In this document: piece after piece, positions 37,401 to 45,715 of the stretch
How positions within the stretch are numbered: position 1 is the first letter of the stretch
How the letters are laid out: each line of letters begins with the position of its first letter
Assembly: GCF_018100925.1 (NCBI RefSeq)
Contig: NZ_JAGJEH010000001.1
Span: forward strand, 706,112-770,111
Source: Pseudoalteromonas luteoviolacea
GTDB lineage: Bacteria > Pseudomonadota > Gammaproteobacteria > Enterobacterales > Alteromonadaceae
Length of the DNA stretch: 64,000 nucleotides
Direction: 5' to 3'
Translations under genes and position numbers: made by a program
Notes under the pieces: model-generated
Database searches by the model: none
What the model was told of the DNA's origin: nothing
Seen by the model: only the letters and a program-made list of their open reading frames with translations

Positions 37401-37514
37401 CCCACTTAAATAGTTGGGAGAAGTTTTTGCATTTGTCAGTGTTATCGTAGAAGCGGATGAATTCCACGACTGACTGAGAATCAAAAACAATAAAACGGAC
37501 TTTAGTAGTTTCAT
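34449..37514 (-). CDS. Hemagglutinin-like exoprotein coupled to the toxin gene
   Basis: 1021 residues; GAGG precedes ATG 37514. Signal peptide MKLLKSVLLFLILSQSWNSSAS. The first 500 residues show filamentous-hemagglutinin-like beta-helix text (KVINAGTLLSDTGANILSGEHFENAGMI-type turns, LKNTGYIEVAGNLEVGSKI), then a mixed region with several cysteines, an FnIII-like domain (about 885-965; TPVIRDIGYNQNTGAVTFSW), a glycine run near 980 and a Pro-Cys-x-x-Cys tail. I do not see the usual TPS secretion-domain motifs. Its last codon overlaps the toxin ATG (ATGA), so the two proteins are made together. It may be a structural half of a split CdiA-like stick or a secretion/anchoring partner; function is inferred. 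Confidence 0.75.
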   Translation of the reverse strand: MKLLKSVLLFLILSQSWNSSASTITLTNAKTSPNYLSGDVDKFIVTEPNSHGISYNRLKNFNITRPLLMLDHNSLPGITPKNQLKTVVIHADTISLNSALSFVSGDISANIIFIVSSANGSISCTSCSFNGYPRITLAASTNSTGLSSSMSSVGNLTNTSGGQVSLNNLSAPDAVSIETHAKTISTAGNIHSVFRAQKQGTNHVVSDSGLIGVNGGFSFFTGPLTVNYNNHEVVDADETVSSVNSFSGNIHGAGIAIVSARPVTIAKGTKLSTQSDLMASGHVGDDFFVPTGNIDIVTTSKKSNHGKVINAGTLLSDTGANILSGEHFENAGMIASHNSEISIKGTLKNTGYIEVAGNLEVGSKILDNRRALNATNLKVYAEDAIFNHLGGRILGNVVTLDTSYFINGSRQEVAPSIAKKSDLTIQSDLSDAADYGIYNSNGYSTPSSAVSELSAHISASELSINAAQVENINPYYRVRRSVEIWDDKVELNYAKSRRVSITAQNSINIYASKYLLNSSSILGLDNPGTFTINTPVMQNERYRVDTKGYIFARKEQNSTEEKHITHGTELETHIDALSPMAILYSFGRFDYSPLTSTSSTVFNNLMSFMQIHGRSNFYNTNFASIAIVASSETNAGTSVKCIVTGCGNENYQDNYTQTTFTSFLDDVDGLSSEILVETQVKVEDFLQKSIDDYIAAYTKKEQDAFVNAGNLLTTKFGKMFFYNTRVDKYDHGDILVITIYKCRLVLDGEDFYDKRCFPSDHSAGVTNIAAEAAKDGIVPGTEQTDAQIKEMIAIYQGNFNGAGSVQQRFYHNPSEPDLRTVNGYWGNSFPNSRYDIAQNSSGNIEITFRYYNRFFHDLARTQFVTDVVSYNPNQLHSKTVLYSTFKNAKPKTPVIRDIGYNQNTGAVTFSWSPVLVPNTTYEIDSSLGSATSTGLNRTFSKRSDGTIRYRVRACTQYNGNKYCGSYSANKTKTVDYVGGGNGGGGGGGPIEPPPCEGCSIHTLPIQSAASSGSNEQGGNLK

Positions 37515-38667
37515 TTGACCTCGTACTATATTAGTTATTATTTATTTGTTTCTACTGAGAAGTTAAAACAGTGTCTCGATAAAAAGGAGTTGTTAATGGA
37601 TCAATATTCATAAATAAACTCAAAGTTGGCATGTGCTTTTTATTACATGAATACAAATTCAAGTCTTATTAAAAATGGGTATAAAATTAGGTAACGCAGC
37701 TAATTTCAAAAATTCATACGATTCAAGTCATACAAGTTAAATTGTTTTTGACTTGATTTTATGCACTGTAGAAAGCTTTATTCCCAGTTGTTTATAGCCA
37801 GATTGGTCAATTAACTTTGAAATGGTATTACATCAAAGTATCCCAAAACAACGCCAAATGTTAATTTGGTTGGTTTTAGTGTGAAATAATTAAACATTTA
37901 ATAAAGTGTGCGTTAATCTATAGAAAATTAATTATTTTATATACTATGCTTGTAACTTTAATTAATAGGTAATTTTATTAGGTGTACTTTGCTAAAATCG
38001 ACTATTCTCGGGTAGAGGTGAAGCTGTTAATACTGGAGGGGCTAAAACTCATTCTTGTCTGTTCACTGTTGGAAGCTTTTAGCATTTATTCTTGTAAATA
38101 ACTTTAAGGTGTTGATTGTAGATGGTTTTTTCGGGGTTTTCTCTTGGCTGAGATGTTTGTAACTTGACTTTGTCTGATATAGTAAGAAACTTCGCAGAGT
38201 TGGATGTTGACTTGTGTGAGCATTTTTTAATCCGATATATTAATGGTGATAATATTAGGCAATATTGCATTATCATGAATTTGTTGAGATTGCGCACAAC
38301 GCCTATAGGGTGTGGTTGAAAAAAACACACTAAGCCAATGTAATATGGGTTTATGAGGTTTGCAGCAAGATACTTTTAATACTGACTATATCCAAAAGGT
38401 GAAAAGCATAAATGTTTGATTTTTATTTTAATTTAGTAACAAATATGTTTGAAGCATCTTTGCTTTTTTTGGCTTTTTTTGTTCAATGTTTTAGAGAAAA
38501 ATAGGTGGTTAAACAGGGAGATAAAATTGAAAAAATTGATTTGGTCCGAGGAAGAAATGACGTAGAGGTTGATTGAAATACGTATTTTTCACTGAACACA
38601 GCGAGGTTGCGTGCTCAGTGTGCTAGATAAACAAACTAGCGACTAACCAATAAAAAGGTTATACGGT
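37515..38667. other. 1.15-kb AT-rich gap upstream of the toxin locus
   Basis: No credible gene. A minus-strand 83-codon frame at 38079-38330 lacks a ribosome site and family features. Towards the right end three small hairpins occur in a row: an imperfect stem CACTGA-A-CAC / GTG-C-TCAGTG (38590-38620), GCTAG/CTAGC (38622-38640) and TAACC/GGTTA (38644-38661); the last ones lie just past the ycgN stop and may end its transcript. The low GC fits a horizontally acquired or silenced toxin island. Confidence 0.5.
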
Positions 38668-39171
38668 TTAATCACAATCGTGCTCAGGCCATTCTACGAT
38701 ATGCTCTTCGAAATCTTCTTCTAAATCTACTTCTGTCTCTTTTACCACTTTATTTTGAATACTGACGCCTAGGTCATGCATTAGCTTTTTGGAGCCGTTA
38801 TTCCTGAGTGGGTGCCATGATGCAAGGCCCCTCCCCTCGTAAAGCCTTCTATAGCTGCATGATTGGGGCATGAAGAAAATATCTTTAAGATTGTCTTTGG
38901 TTAATTGAACGCAGGTGGGCACCAATGTCTGTCGCTCGCTATAGCGTGTGCAGCCACCAGTTTTAATATCGCTGTATTGGCAAATGACATTTGTATATAA
39001 CAGCTCTTCTCCCTCTCTGAGTACGTCTGTGCTTTCAAAATGCTCTTCTTCTTCATCGCTGTTAATAAATGAATGAAGACAACACTTTCCACACCCGTCG
39101 CAAATTGACTCCCACTCCTGAGGGGACATATCAGCTAAAGACTTAGCTTCCCAAAACTGTATACTGCTCAT
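38668..39171 (-). CDS. ycgN: YcgN family cysteine-cluster protein
   Basis: 167 residues from ATG 39171, which matches the family start (MSSIQFWEAKSLADMSPQEWESICDGCGKCC). The YcgN/UPF0260 pattern is complete: CDGCGKCCLHSF, CQYSD, GCTRYSER, VPTCVQLT and MPQSCSYRRLYEGRGLASWHPL. The cysteines probably bind an iron-sulfur cluster or zinc. Function unknown. An acidic tail of about 30 residues ends the protein. It lies 81 bp after the sensor-kinase gene on the same strand. In E. coli ycgN sits near minCDE; here it is about 13 kb away. Confidence 0.92.
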   Translation of the reverse strand: MSSIQFWEAKSLADMSPQEWESICDGCGKCCLHSFINSDEEEEHFESTDVLREGEELLYTNVICQYSDIKTGGCTRYSERQTLVPTCVQLTKDNLKDIFFMPQSCSYRRLYEGRGLASWHPLRNNGSKKLMHDLGVSIQNKVVKETEVDLEEDFEEHIVEWPEHDCD

Positions 39172-39252
39172 ATTTAACGCCCAAAAAATTGAACGAAGGA
39201 TTCTACTGTATAGTAAGTTATAGCGCAAAGAGTAAAATGCGCTACGGCTAAT

Positions 39253-41226
39253 CTATTGAGATAACACGGTCGTTGCTCTTGAGTCCATCGGTAATGAGAT
39301 TTCAATACACAGGCCACCGAGTAGGCTGTTATGAGATTCAATCTTTCCATTATGGGATTCGACTATCTTTTTGCACACCGCTAATCCCATTCCTTTACCA
39401 CCCATAAGTGTACTTCTAGATACCTCTTCTCTAAATAAAGGTTGAAATAATTGTTGATGCGCTTCATATGACAACGGCATACCTGAGTCTTCGATTCGAA
39501 TTATTAAGTTATCATTGTGTACATGCGTATTGAGAGATATTTCTACCCCTTCACCACCAAATCGCAATGCATTTTTAACGACTTCACATACCGCATTTTG
39601 TATCGTTTGCTTGTCCAAAGTGATGGATACTGTATCACTTAATTTATTGGTAATTGAAAACTTAGAAGTTTTTGGGTCTCCTTCACTGAGACAGGTTTGA
39701 AAAACTTCGTTGACATAAACTCTGGCGTTGGTTGGCACTTTATTTAACAAAGAAGCAATATCTTTGTCGTCTGTCACGAGCATTAGCTGATCAATGAAAG
39801 TGTTTAGCTCATCGATTTTAGTCATTAGCTTATTATAAGAATCTTGGACGTTCTCGACGATATTGTATTGCAGGGACTCAACTTGAATCTTCATTACAGT
39901 TAATGGTGTCCTAAGCTCGTGAGAAAGATCAGTGAACAGCTTTTCTTCTTTTTCTTTAAGTTGAACTTCTTTGTCGTTCACTTCTTGATGCTTTGTATTA
40001 ACGGTTTGGTTTAAAGCATGAACCTGATGCTGTAACTGACTGAGAAGTCTAGATTGTAAAGACTTATGCTGAAGCGCAAGGGCAATGGTAAACAATAAAA
40101 CTTCGATTAAGTAACCAATTTTGATAAAGGATGTAATGTCGAAAACATCGATCAAGTTTCCGTAGCTGGCACCAACTATTGTGAAAATGTTCAGAAACAA
40201 TAAGTGATTAATCAAACTAAAGGTGAAGGTTCGCATACCTGGGCCTTTTTGTTTCGAACTCCAGGTGCAGGTGTATACAAATACAGGTATTACAACGGTA
40301 CTAAGAATGAGATTAAAATACACACTATTAATAATCAGCGCTGTTGGCACTAACATCGCGTATAAGCATATAAAAACACAATAGACTTTATTAAGCGTTG
40401 GGTGGTAGTGCTTGAGTTGTAAAAAGCCTCTTACAAATAAAAGGTGAAAGAGTGGCACAGTGGCCATTAAGAAAATCGAAAACTGACCTGAAAACGCATT
40501 GTGTTCGGGCCAAAAGTATTGGAAGCTGAAGCCCGCTGTATCCACAACAATTAGAAAGAATAAGAATGTCCAAGCTGCGTAATATACGTTTGTGCTATTT
40601 CTATTGAAAAACAAATTGACTAATACGATGAGCAAAATTGCGGCGATTACACCGGTCAGACTGGCGTTGGTGATTAGGCTTTTATGGGATTCTTTAAGAA
40701 AGTTCTCAGGCGTATGGACTCTTATGTTGGCTGGCGCATTGGCAAAAGTCTGATATTCAATAAGGTAAATGTTTTCGCCAAAATCCAGCTCTAGCGGAAT
40801 ATACATCTGAGGGTCTTGGATCGGCCTTTTACTGAAAGGGTCTGATTCATCTAGGTTTAATAAATCCTGCCAACCGTATGGTGTTTTTTTATAAACGGAT
40901 AGTTTTGCCAGACGAGGAAAGCCAAACGACATCATCCAATTTTTTTGGTCACTCGAATTGTTTAGTTTTATATACGCCCACTTAGAATATATTCCCATCT
41001 TGGGCTTTTTGTTTATCTCGTTGAGTGGTCGAAAGCTGTTAGTGTGATGTTCAAAATCAAAAGCGCTGCGAAATTTATCCTCATAATCGAAAAAAAACAT
41101 AGCCTCATGATTTAACGGTAAGACTTGAGTGCGTTTAGTAACACTGCTCGATTTCATATCTGAAAGAGGGCTAGCTTGTATGGTTGTACAAAAAAAACAC
41201 AGCATTATCAGCAAAAAACAGCGCAT
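39253..41226 (-). CDS. 7TMR-DISM sensor histidine kinase
   Basis: 657 residues. Signal peptide (1-18, ending IQAS), an extracytoplasmic 7TMR-DISMED2-like beta domain (about 30-180; YSKWAYIKLNNSSD), seven membrane segments (about 190-390), a coiled coil (about 395-430), HisKA with H436 in LFTDLSHELRTPLTVMK, and HATPase with NAVCEVVKNALRFGG and GGKGMGLAVCKKIVESHNG. The DISM sensor often binds carbohydrates or other small ligands. No response regulator gene is adjacent, so it is an orphan here, or it phosphorylates a distant partner. Confidence 0.9.
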   Translation of the reverse strand: MRCFLLIMLCFFCTTIQASPLSDMKSSSVTKRTQVLPLNHEAMFFFDYEDKFRSAFDFEHHTNSFRPLNEINKKPKMGIYSKWAYIKLNNSSDQKNWMMSFGFPRLAKLSVYKKTPYGWQDLLNLDESDPFSKRPIQDPQMYIPLELDFGENIYLIEYQTFANAPANIRVHTPENFLKESHKSLITNASLTGVIAAILLIVLVNLFFNRNSTNVYYAAWTFLFFLIVVDTAGFSFQYFWPEHNAFSGQFSIFLMATVPLFHLLFVRGFLQLKHYHPTLNKVYCVFICLYAMLVPTALIINSVYFNLILSTVVIPVFVYTCTWSSKQKGPGMRTFTFSLINHLLFLNIFTIVGASYGNLIDVFDITSFIKIGYLIEVLLFTIALALQHKSLQSRLLSQLQHQVHALNQTVNTKHQEVNDKEVQLKEKEEKLFTDLSHELRTPLTVMKIQVESLQYNIVENVQDSYNKLMTKIDELNTFIDQLMLVTDDKDIASLLNKVPTNARVYVNEVFQTCLSEGDPKTSKFSITNKLSDTVSITLDKQTIQNAVCEVVKNALRFGGEGVEISLNTHVHNDNLIIRIEDSGMPLSYEAHQQLFQPLFREEVSRSTLMGGKGMGLAVCKKIVESHNGKIESHNSLLGGLCIEISLPMDSRATTVLSQ

Positions 41227-41558
41227 TACTTATTCTCTTTACCTTTTTCAACAATGCTAACCCTCAATCATGTAGCAAATATGGAGGCTGAGAATGATTG
41301 TTGTTTAGCAAAACTTCTAATGTAAATGATTGTAACACAACAAAATCTGATAAAAATACGTCAAAACAGCTATATAGCAAATTGAGCTGTTCCATTTATA
41401 GCAAATTGTTTGACGACGGACATTAATTGGTAATCGTTTCTAGGTACAATTACCGTGACTGAAATATTTCTGTCATATTTCTTTGTTTAAATGCGTCCTG
41501 AAACAAAAACGTCATCAAAATGCCATAAAAAATGGCATTGACAAAATGAGATAAATCA
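41227..41558. other. Intergenic region between divergent kinase and phosphate symporter genes
   Basis: 332 bases. A direct repeat TATAGCAAATTG occurs twice near 41375 and 41397, an inverted repeat GGTAAT/ATTACC spans 41429-41454, and the Pho-box-like site is at 41470-41487. No gene was seen. Confidence 0.5.
41470..41487 (+). promoter_or_regulatory. Pho-box-like site upstream of the Na+/Pi symporter
   Basis: CTGTCAT-ATTT-CTTTGTT: the first 7-mer is a perfect PhoB half site, the spacer is AT-rich and 4 bp as in Pho boxes, and the second half matches 4 of 7 bases. It lies 72 bp before the start of a phosphate transporter, which makes PhoB control likely. Chance cannot be excluded. Confidence 0.45.
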
Positions 41559-42698
41559 ATGAGTGAATATAGCCAAAAGTCATTACCATCAAAGTTACTA
41601 ACCTGGGGTGCGATAGCATTTCTTGTTTATTTAGTGCTAGTTGCAGTAGGTACAGTCAGTGGTGGTTTTAAACTTGCTTCCGGCGGTTCTGAAGGTGCGA
41701 AAGAAATTTTCGCTTTTGCTACTAACCCATTTGTTGCGCTTTTATTAGGTGCACTTGCTACGGCCCTTGTCCAATCTTCTTCTACTGTTACGTCTGTAAT
41801 AGTCGGTCTAGTTGCTGGTGGTTTGCCACTGCAAATCGCGATTCCGATGATTATGGGTGCGAACATTGGTACTACGATCACAAATACACTTGTATCAATT
41901 GGTCATATTCGCTCAAAAGAAGAGTTTCAACGTGCATTTGCGGCCTCAACAGTACATGACTTCTTTAACTTATTTGCGGTTGCCATTTTCTTACCATTGG
42001 AAATCATGTTTGGCTTGTTAGAAAAGTTTTCTGCAAGTTTGGCACACCTTTTTGTTGGCGACGCGGACTTATCAATCAAGAGCTATAACTTTATTAAGCC
42101 TTTAGTGAAACCAGCAGTTGGTATTGTTAAAGATGGTGTAAGTTTCCTTGACGGCAAGGCCGCAGGTATTGCAATGGTTGTTATTGGTATTGCGTTAATC
42201 TTATTTGCTGTAACAACACTAGGAAAGCTTCTTAAGCAAGCGTTGGTAGGTAAAGCAAAAGACTTGTTACATGGTGCAATTGGCCGTGGTCCGGTTGCAG
42301 GGATCAGCTCAGGTGCAGTAGTTACCGTTATGGTTCAGTCTTCATCAACAACAACAAGCTTAATGATCCCTCTAGCAGGTAGCGGTGTTTTCACTACACG
42401 CCAAATTTACCCTTTCACCCTAGGTGCTAACATCGGCACAACGATTACTGCATTACTCGCAGCGACATCTATCACTGGCCCTGCAGGTGAAGTTGCTCTA
42501 ACAGTTGCGCTTGTGCACGTCATGTTTAATGTGTTTGCAGTAGGCCTTATCTACGGTCTTCCACTACTTCGTGAAATTCCAATTAAGTGTGCTGAAAAGC
42601 TTGCTGAAGTTGGTGCTAGGAATAAAACTGCAGCATTTGGCTATGTACTTGGTTCCTTCTTCGTGGTACCAGGCCTAATTATGCTGGCTGTTCGTTAA
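41559..42698 (+). CDS. Na+/phosphate symporter (NptA/SLC34-like)
   Basis: 379 residues, a polytopic membrane protein with the inverted repeat typical of Na/Pi cotransporters: GALATALVQSSSTVTSVIVG (about 62-81) with MGANIGTTITNTL, and again VVTVMVQSSSTTTSLMIPLAG (about 252-272) with LGANIGTTITALLAA. QSSST motifs bind sodium and phosphate. It is single-domain, without the PhoU tail of YjbB-like proteins. It imports phosphate with sodium, suited to seawater. A Pho-box-like site precedes it and a strong terminator follows. Confidence 0.93.
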   Translation: MSEYSQKSLPSKLLTWGAIAFLVYLVLVAVGTVSGGFKLASGGSEGAKEIFAFATNPFVALLLGALATALVQSSSTVTSVIVGLVAGGLPLQIAIPMIMGANIGTTITNTLVSIGHIRSKEEFQRAFAASTVHDFFNLFAVAIFLPLEIMFGLLEKFSASLAHLFVGDADLSIKSYNFIKPLVKPAVGIVKDGVSFLDGKAAGIAMVVIGIALILFAVTTLGKLLKQALVGKAKDLLHGAIGRGPVAGISSGAVVTVMVQSSSTTTSLMIPLAGSGVFTTRQIYPFTLGANIGTTITALLAATSITGPAGEVALTVALVHVMFNVFAVGLIYGLPLLREIPIKCAEKLAEVGARNKTAAFGYVLGSFFVVPGLIMLAVR

Positions 42699-42717
42699 TT
42701 ATCACGAGCTCACTTTT

Positions 42718-42754
42718 GCCTCGGCTAGACTTTTACAAAGTCGCCGAGGCTTTG
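42718..42754 (+). terminator. Rho-independent terminator of the phosphate symporter gene
   Basis: Stem GCCTCGGC / GCCGAGGC extended by GACTTT / AAAGTC inside, then TTTGTT. Confidence 0.85.
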
Positions 42755-42816
42755 TTCATACTATTGCAATAAAGCATTGTCACAATATAACTGTTTTAAT
42801 TTTTCAGTACTCACTA

Positions 42817-43311
42817 ATGCCTAATACTAGAACCATTCAATTTGAACTTTATACACACACAGATCCCCTGTTTCCAATTGGTAAGGCGTCTGCGCTAGAT
42901 GAAATCGTATTTGATACGCAAGGTGAAGAGCTTGTTCTTGATTGTTTGTTACCTAGTGACGCGGTCAGCGGCAACAAGTTAATTATTACTGCGACACACT
43001 TAGATGCTAGATATGTGAACTTTAGTGGTAGGTTACAGCTGGATGATATGGATATTATGCGCGGATCTGTCGAGTTGATCTTGCAAGGTAGTGGGCAAGC
43101 TGGAAGCTACATGACACAGCTTAGTTTAATTGGTGATACCGGCGGCGTTAAAAATATAGTAGACGCACAAGTAGAACTTACGCATCCACTGCATGGAAAA
43201 GACACAGTAGAGCAGTCATCAAAAAGTAATCAACCGTTTTTCAAGACTTTAACTACTAAGCTATCTGAACTAAAAAATGACGTTTTGAATGGGTTGGCGC
43301 TACAAAGGTAG
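42817..43311 (+). CDS. Conserved-looking cytoplasmic protein, unknown function
   Basis: 164 residues with no signal peptide or membrane segment. Mostly beta-type text (IQFELYTHTDPLFPIG, ELVLDCLLPSD, NKLIITATHLDARYVNFSGRLQLDD) with a short helical C-terminus. I recognise no family. It is monocistronic and its stop overlaps the convergent anmK stop by 12 bp, an arrangement that argues both ends are real. The ribosome site is poor. Confidence 0.65.
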   Translation: MPNTRTIQFELYTHTDPLFPIGKASALDEIVFDTQGEELVLDCLLPSDAVSGNKLIITATHLDARYVNFSGRLQLDDMDIMRGSVELILQGSGQAGSYMTQLSLIGDTGGVKNIVDAQVELTHPLHGKDTVEQSSKSNQPFFKTLTTKLSELKNDVLNGLALQR

Positions 43312-44484
43312 TGATATTTTGCCCATTGTTAAGCTGGAACTGTCTGTATTCCGATCCCCATTCATAACAGCTTCATTCGCTAAAATAGCAAATAACACAG
43401 CCTCTTTAGATTCTGCACAAATACCGTTTTGATCCACAACAGTGATATTTATGTCCGATACTAGCAAGTTTCTAATGCTCGTTATCAAAAAAGCGTTATA
43501 TGCCCCGCCACCACTTACAAGTATGTCTAATTCAGAATCTATGCCGAGTATTTCAACGTGTTTTACGATACATAGCGCAGTAAATTTGTTTAATGTGGCC
43601 AGTACATCCTGATGGGCAAGTTGACCGAGACCCAAAGCATCTAAAGTACTTTCGATTAAAGACAAGTTAAATAACTCGGGACCAGTTGTTTTAGGCATGG
43701 GTTGGCTAACAAAATCCAACTCTAATAGTGCTTGTAGTAATGGTTCACTTACTCTTCCTGAGGCAGCAAAACGGCCGTCTTCATCATATTCTAGATTGAG
43801 GTGTTTTCGAACATACTGGTCCATAATGGTATTACCTGGGCCAATATCTGAACAGATCAAATCGTTACCTAGGCTACTTTTTTTGATCAAAGTAAAGTTC
43901 GCGATGCCGCCTATATTCAATAGTAATGTGTGCCGTTTTTCATTAGCAAACAGGCAGTAATCTCCATATTGGGCTAAGGGGGCACCTTCATAGCCCGCCG
44001 CAATATGTTTTTGCCTAAAATCAGAGAGCGTAATTATCCCTGTATTTACCGCGATGTGATCGCCATCACCTATTTGCAAAGTTGCATTGTTAAAATCATG
44101 GTATTCATGAAAGCTGTTTGGACAGTGGTATATTGTCTGTCCGTGACTTGCAATCAAATCGATGTCTTTGCTGTCTATGTTCCAACTTTGCAGTTGCTCG
44201 TTGATGCACTTTGCATGCAGCTCCCCTATCCAAGGGTTAAGCAATGTAAGGTATTTTAGGTCTACTTGCTCTTTTGCAAACACATTCAAAATTTTCGATT
44301 TAGTCGCTTTGTCGTACGCTATAGTTGCGAAGTGAGATACCTCGCAATAAGTGTCCCTACCGTGACCTGAGATTTTGCATACTGCGATGTCCAAACCGTC
44401 TAATGACGTTCCGCTCATTAGACCAATAATAATACGTTCTGATTTTGTAGCTAGGTTATATAGTTTGTCTATGTAGGGGTTCAT
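43300..44484 (-). CDS. anmK: Anhydro-N-acetylmuramic acid kinase
   Basis: 394 residues, slightly longer than E. coli AnmK because of an N-terminal extension. Motifs: IGLMSGTSLDGLDIAVC (about 21-37), IASHGQTIYH, LQIGDGDHIAVNTGI, DFRQKHIAAGYEGAPLAQYGD, LLNIGGIANFT, CSDIGPGNTIMD and VSGGGAYNAFL. It opens the 1,6-anhydro ring of anhydroMurNAc and phosphorylates it, recycling cell-wall sugar released by lytic transglycosylases such as the one at 22573. It is the last gene of a three-gene unit, 2 bp after the unknown exported protein. Confidence 0.96.
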   Translation of the reverse strand: MNPYIDKLYNLATKSERIIIGLMSGTSLDGLDIAVCKISGHGRDTYCEVSHFATIAYDKATKSKILNVFAKEQVDLKYLTLLNPWIGELHAKCINEQLQSWNIDSKDIDLIASHGQTIYHCPNSFHEYHDFNNATLQIGDGDHIAVNTGIITLSDFRQKHIAAGYEGAPLAQYGDYCLFANEKRHTLLLNIGGIANFTLIKKSSLGNDLICSDIGPGNTIMDQYVRKHLNLEYDEDGRFAASGRVSEPLLQALLELDFVSQPMPKTTGPELFNLSLIESTLDALGLGQLAHQDVLATLNKFTALCIVKHVEILGIDSELDILVSGGGAYNAFLITSIRNLLVSDINITVVDQNGICAESKEAVLFAILANEAVMNGDRNTDSSSLTMGKISLPL

Positions 44485-44486
44485 AA

Positions 44487-44900
44487 TTACTGCTTCAGAT
44501 TATTAGAAGTTAAAACTGATATAATGGGGTAAATATTGTAACCTAGCTCTATGGTCATGTTTACGCTGGCGCCGCCATCAACAGTAATTTTTTTTGGTAA
44601 TGAGCTAAGTTTTGTGACATCACCGTTAGCATACATGACAACTATTTGTTCTGGTTCTAGTATCCTTCGCCCTGAAGAAAGGTTTTCAATGCTAACAAGT
44701 ACGGCTCGGTTTCCATCCTCGTTTGACATTGCGATAGTACTTTTAATTTTAAAATCGCTTTTTTGCGGTCTTATTTTATCTTCTCGATAAAACTCATAAA
44801 CATTTATAGGCGGCAAGTAGCTATCCATCGTATAAGGCTTTTCTTCCGCTGAAGATGATAAGGAAATTATGAGAAGACCGAATATGGTTAAATAGTTCAA
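44487..44900 (-). CDS. Exported protein of unknown function in the anmK unit
   Basis: 137 residues with a short signal peptide (about 1-18, ending SSSAEE). The mature part is mostly beta-type (STIAMSNEDGNRAVLVSIENLSSGRRILEPEQIVVMYANGD, ASVNMTIELGYNIYPIISVL), possibly one Ig-like domain. Not recognised. It starts 9 bp after the solute-binding gene and ends 2 bp before anmK, so the three are one operon. Confidence 0.7.
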   Translation of the reverse strand: MNYLTIFGLLIISLSSSAEEKPYTMDSYLPPINVYEFYREDKIRPQKSDFKIKSTIAMSNEDGNRAVLVSIENLSSGRRILEPEQIVVMYANGDVTKLSSLPKKITVDGGASVNMTIELGYNIYPIISVLTSNNLKQ

Positions 44901-44909
44901 ATATACCTC

Positions 44910-45668
44910 CTAGCGAAACCCCTTGGGCTGTGCTTCTTTTAGAATATTGTTTATTTCTGGCTCTAACCTGCGAATAGCATCATTAACTGCTTGTATTTCT
45001 TCTTTTGAGAAGTTTGTTCGGCTGAGCATAAAGTGTATTGCATTATCATTGACGATATATGAGTGTAACCTTAACCCGTCGTATCCCAGCCTGTTAATAT
45101 AGTAATAGCCACTATATTCATCTTCAATTAGAAAATCGATTCGCTTTTTATTTACGAGTTCCATTCTCCTAGATGCACTAGAAACTTCAACTAAACGCTG
45201 TCGATACCAGGCAATTTGCAAAATTTGTTTAAGTTCTTCACCGTAGTATGCACCGGGGTTAGTAACAAATGTGTACTCTTCGGCAAACAACTCTGTCAGG
45301 CTTTTAACAGGTGGTAAGTCTAACCTCGTAAATAGGCGCATTCTTTCTCGCCTATACGGTATGGTAAAGTGGGCATTTTGCGCTCTTTCAATGTTAAAAC
45401 TAGCTGAGGGAAGAACGTCGACAAATCCTTTGTAGAGCTCGACTAGTCCCCTAGCTGAACTGGGCAAACGCAAAAACTGAATGCATAGTTTTGCTTCTGC
45501 AAATACAAGTTTTGTGATTGCGATATCTACACCGTTTGGTACATCATCTTTATATGTGATGTAGGGAGGCCAATTGCCGCCAATTCCGATTTTTTTTTCT
45601 GACTTACAGTTGGGGGCAGAATGTGCGAAGTTTGTTATAAAAATAAGTGTAAGTATTAGTCGTTTCAC
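44910..45668 (-). CDS. Periplasmic solute-binding protein, family 3-like
   Basis: 252 residues. Signal peptide (1-17, ending AHSA). The fold matches SBP_bac_3 / transporter substrate-binding proteins: GIGGNWPPYITYKDDVPNGVDIAITKLVF at the N-terminus, FVDVLPSASFNIERAQNAHFTIPY, VTNPGAYYGEEL and KKRIDFLIEDEYSGYYYINRLG. Such orphan proteins in marine gammaproteobacteria rarely have an ABC partner, and none is encoded here. First gene of the unit ending in anmK; a role in muropeptide or amino-acid sensing is only inference. Confidence 0.85.
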   Translation of the reverse strand: MKRLILTLIFITNFAHSAPNCKSEKKIGIGGNWPPYITYKDDVPNGVDIAITKLVFAEAKLCIQFLRLPSSARGLVELYKGFVDVLPSASFNIERAQNAHFTIPYRRERMRLFTRLDLPPVKSLTELFAEEYTFVTNPGAYYGEELKQILQIAWYRQRLVEVSSASRRMELVNKKRIDFLIEDEYSGYYYINRLGYDGLRLHSYIVNDNAIHFMLSRTNFSKEEIQAVNDAIRRLEPEINNILKEAQPKGFR

Positions 45669-45715
45669 ATTCTTTTTCTGGGTGGAATTATAAATTTATT
45701 ATGATTTATTTGTAG

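Noticed and set aside
38079..38330. 83-codon minus-strand frame in the gap before the toxin locus
   Set aside because: AT-rich chance frame without ribosome site or recognisable features.
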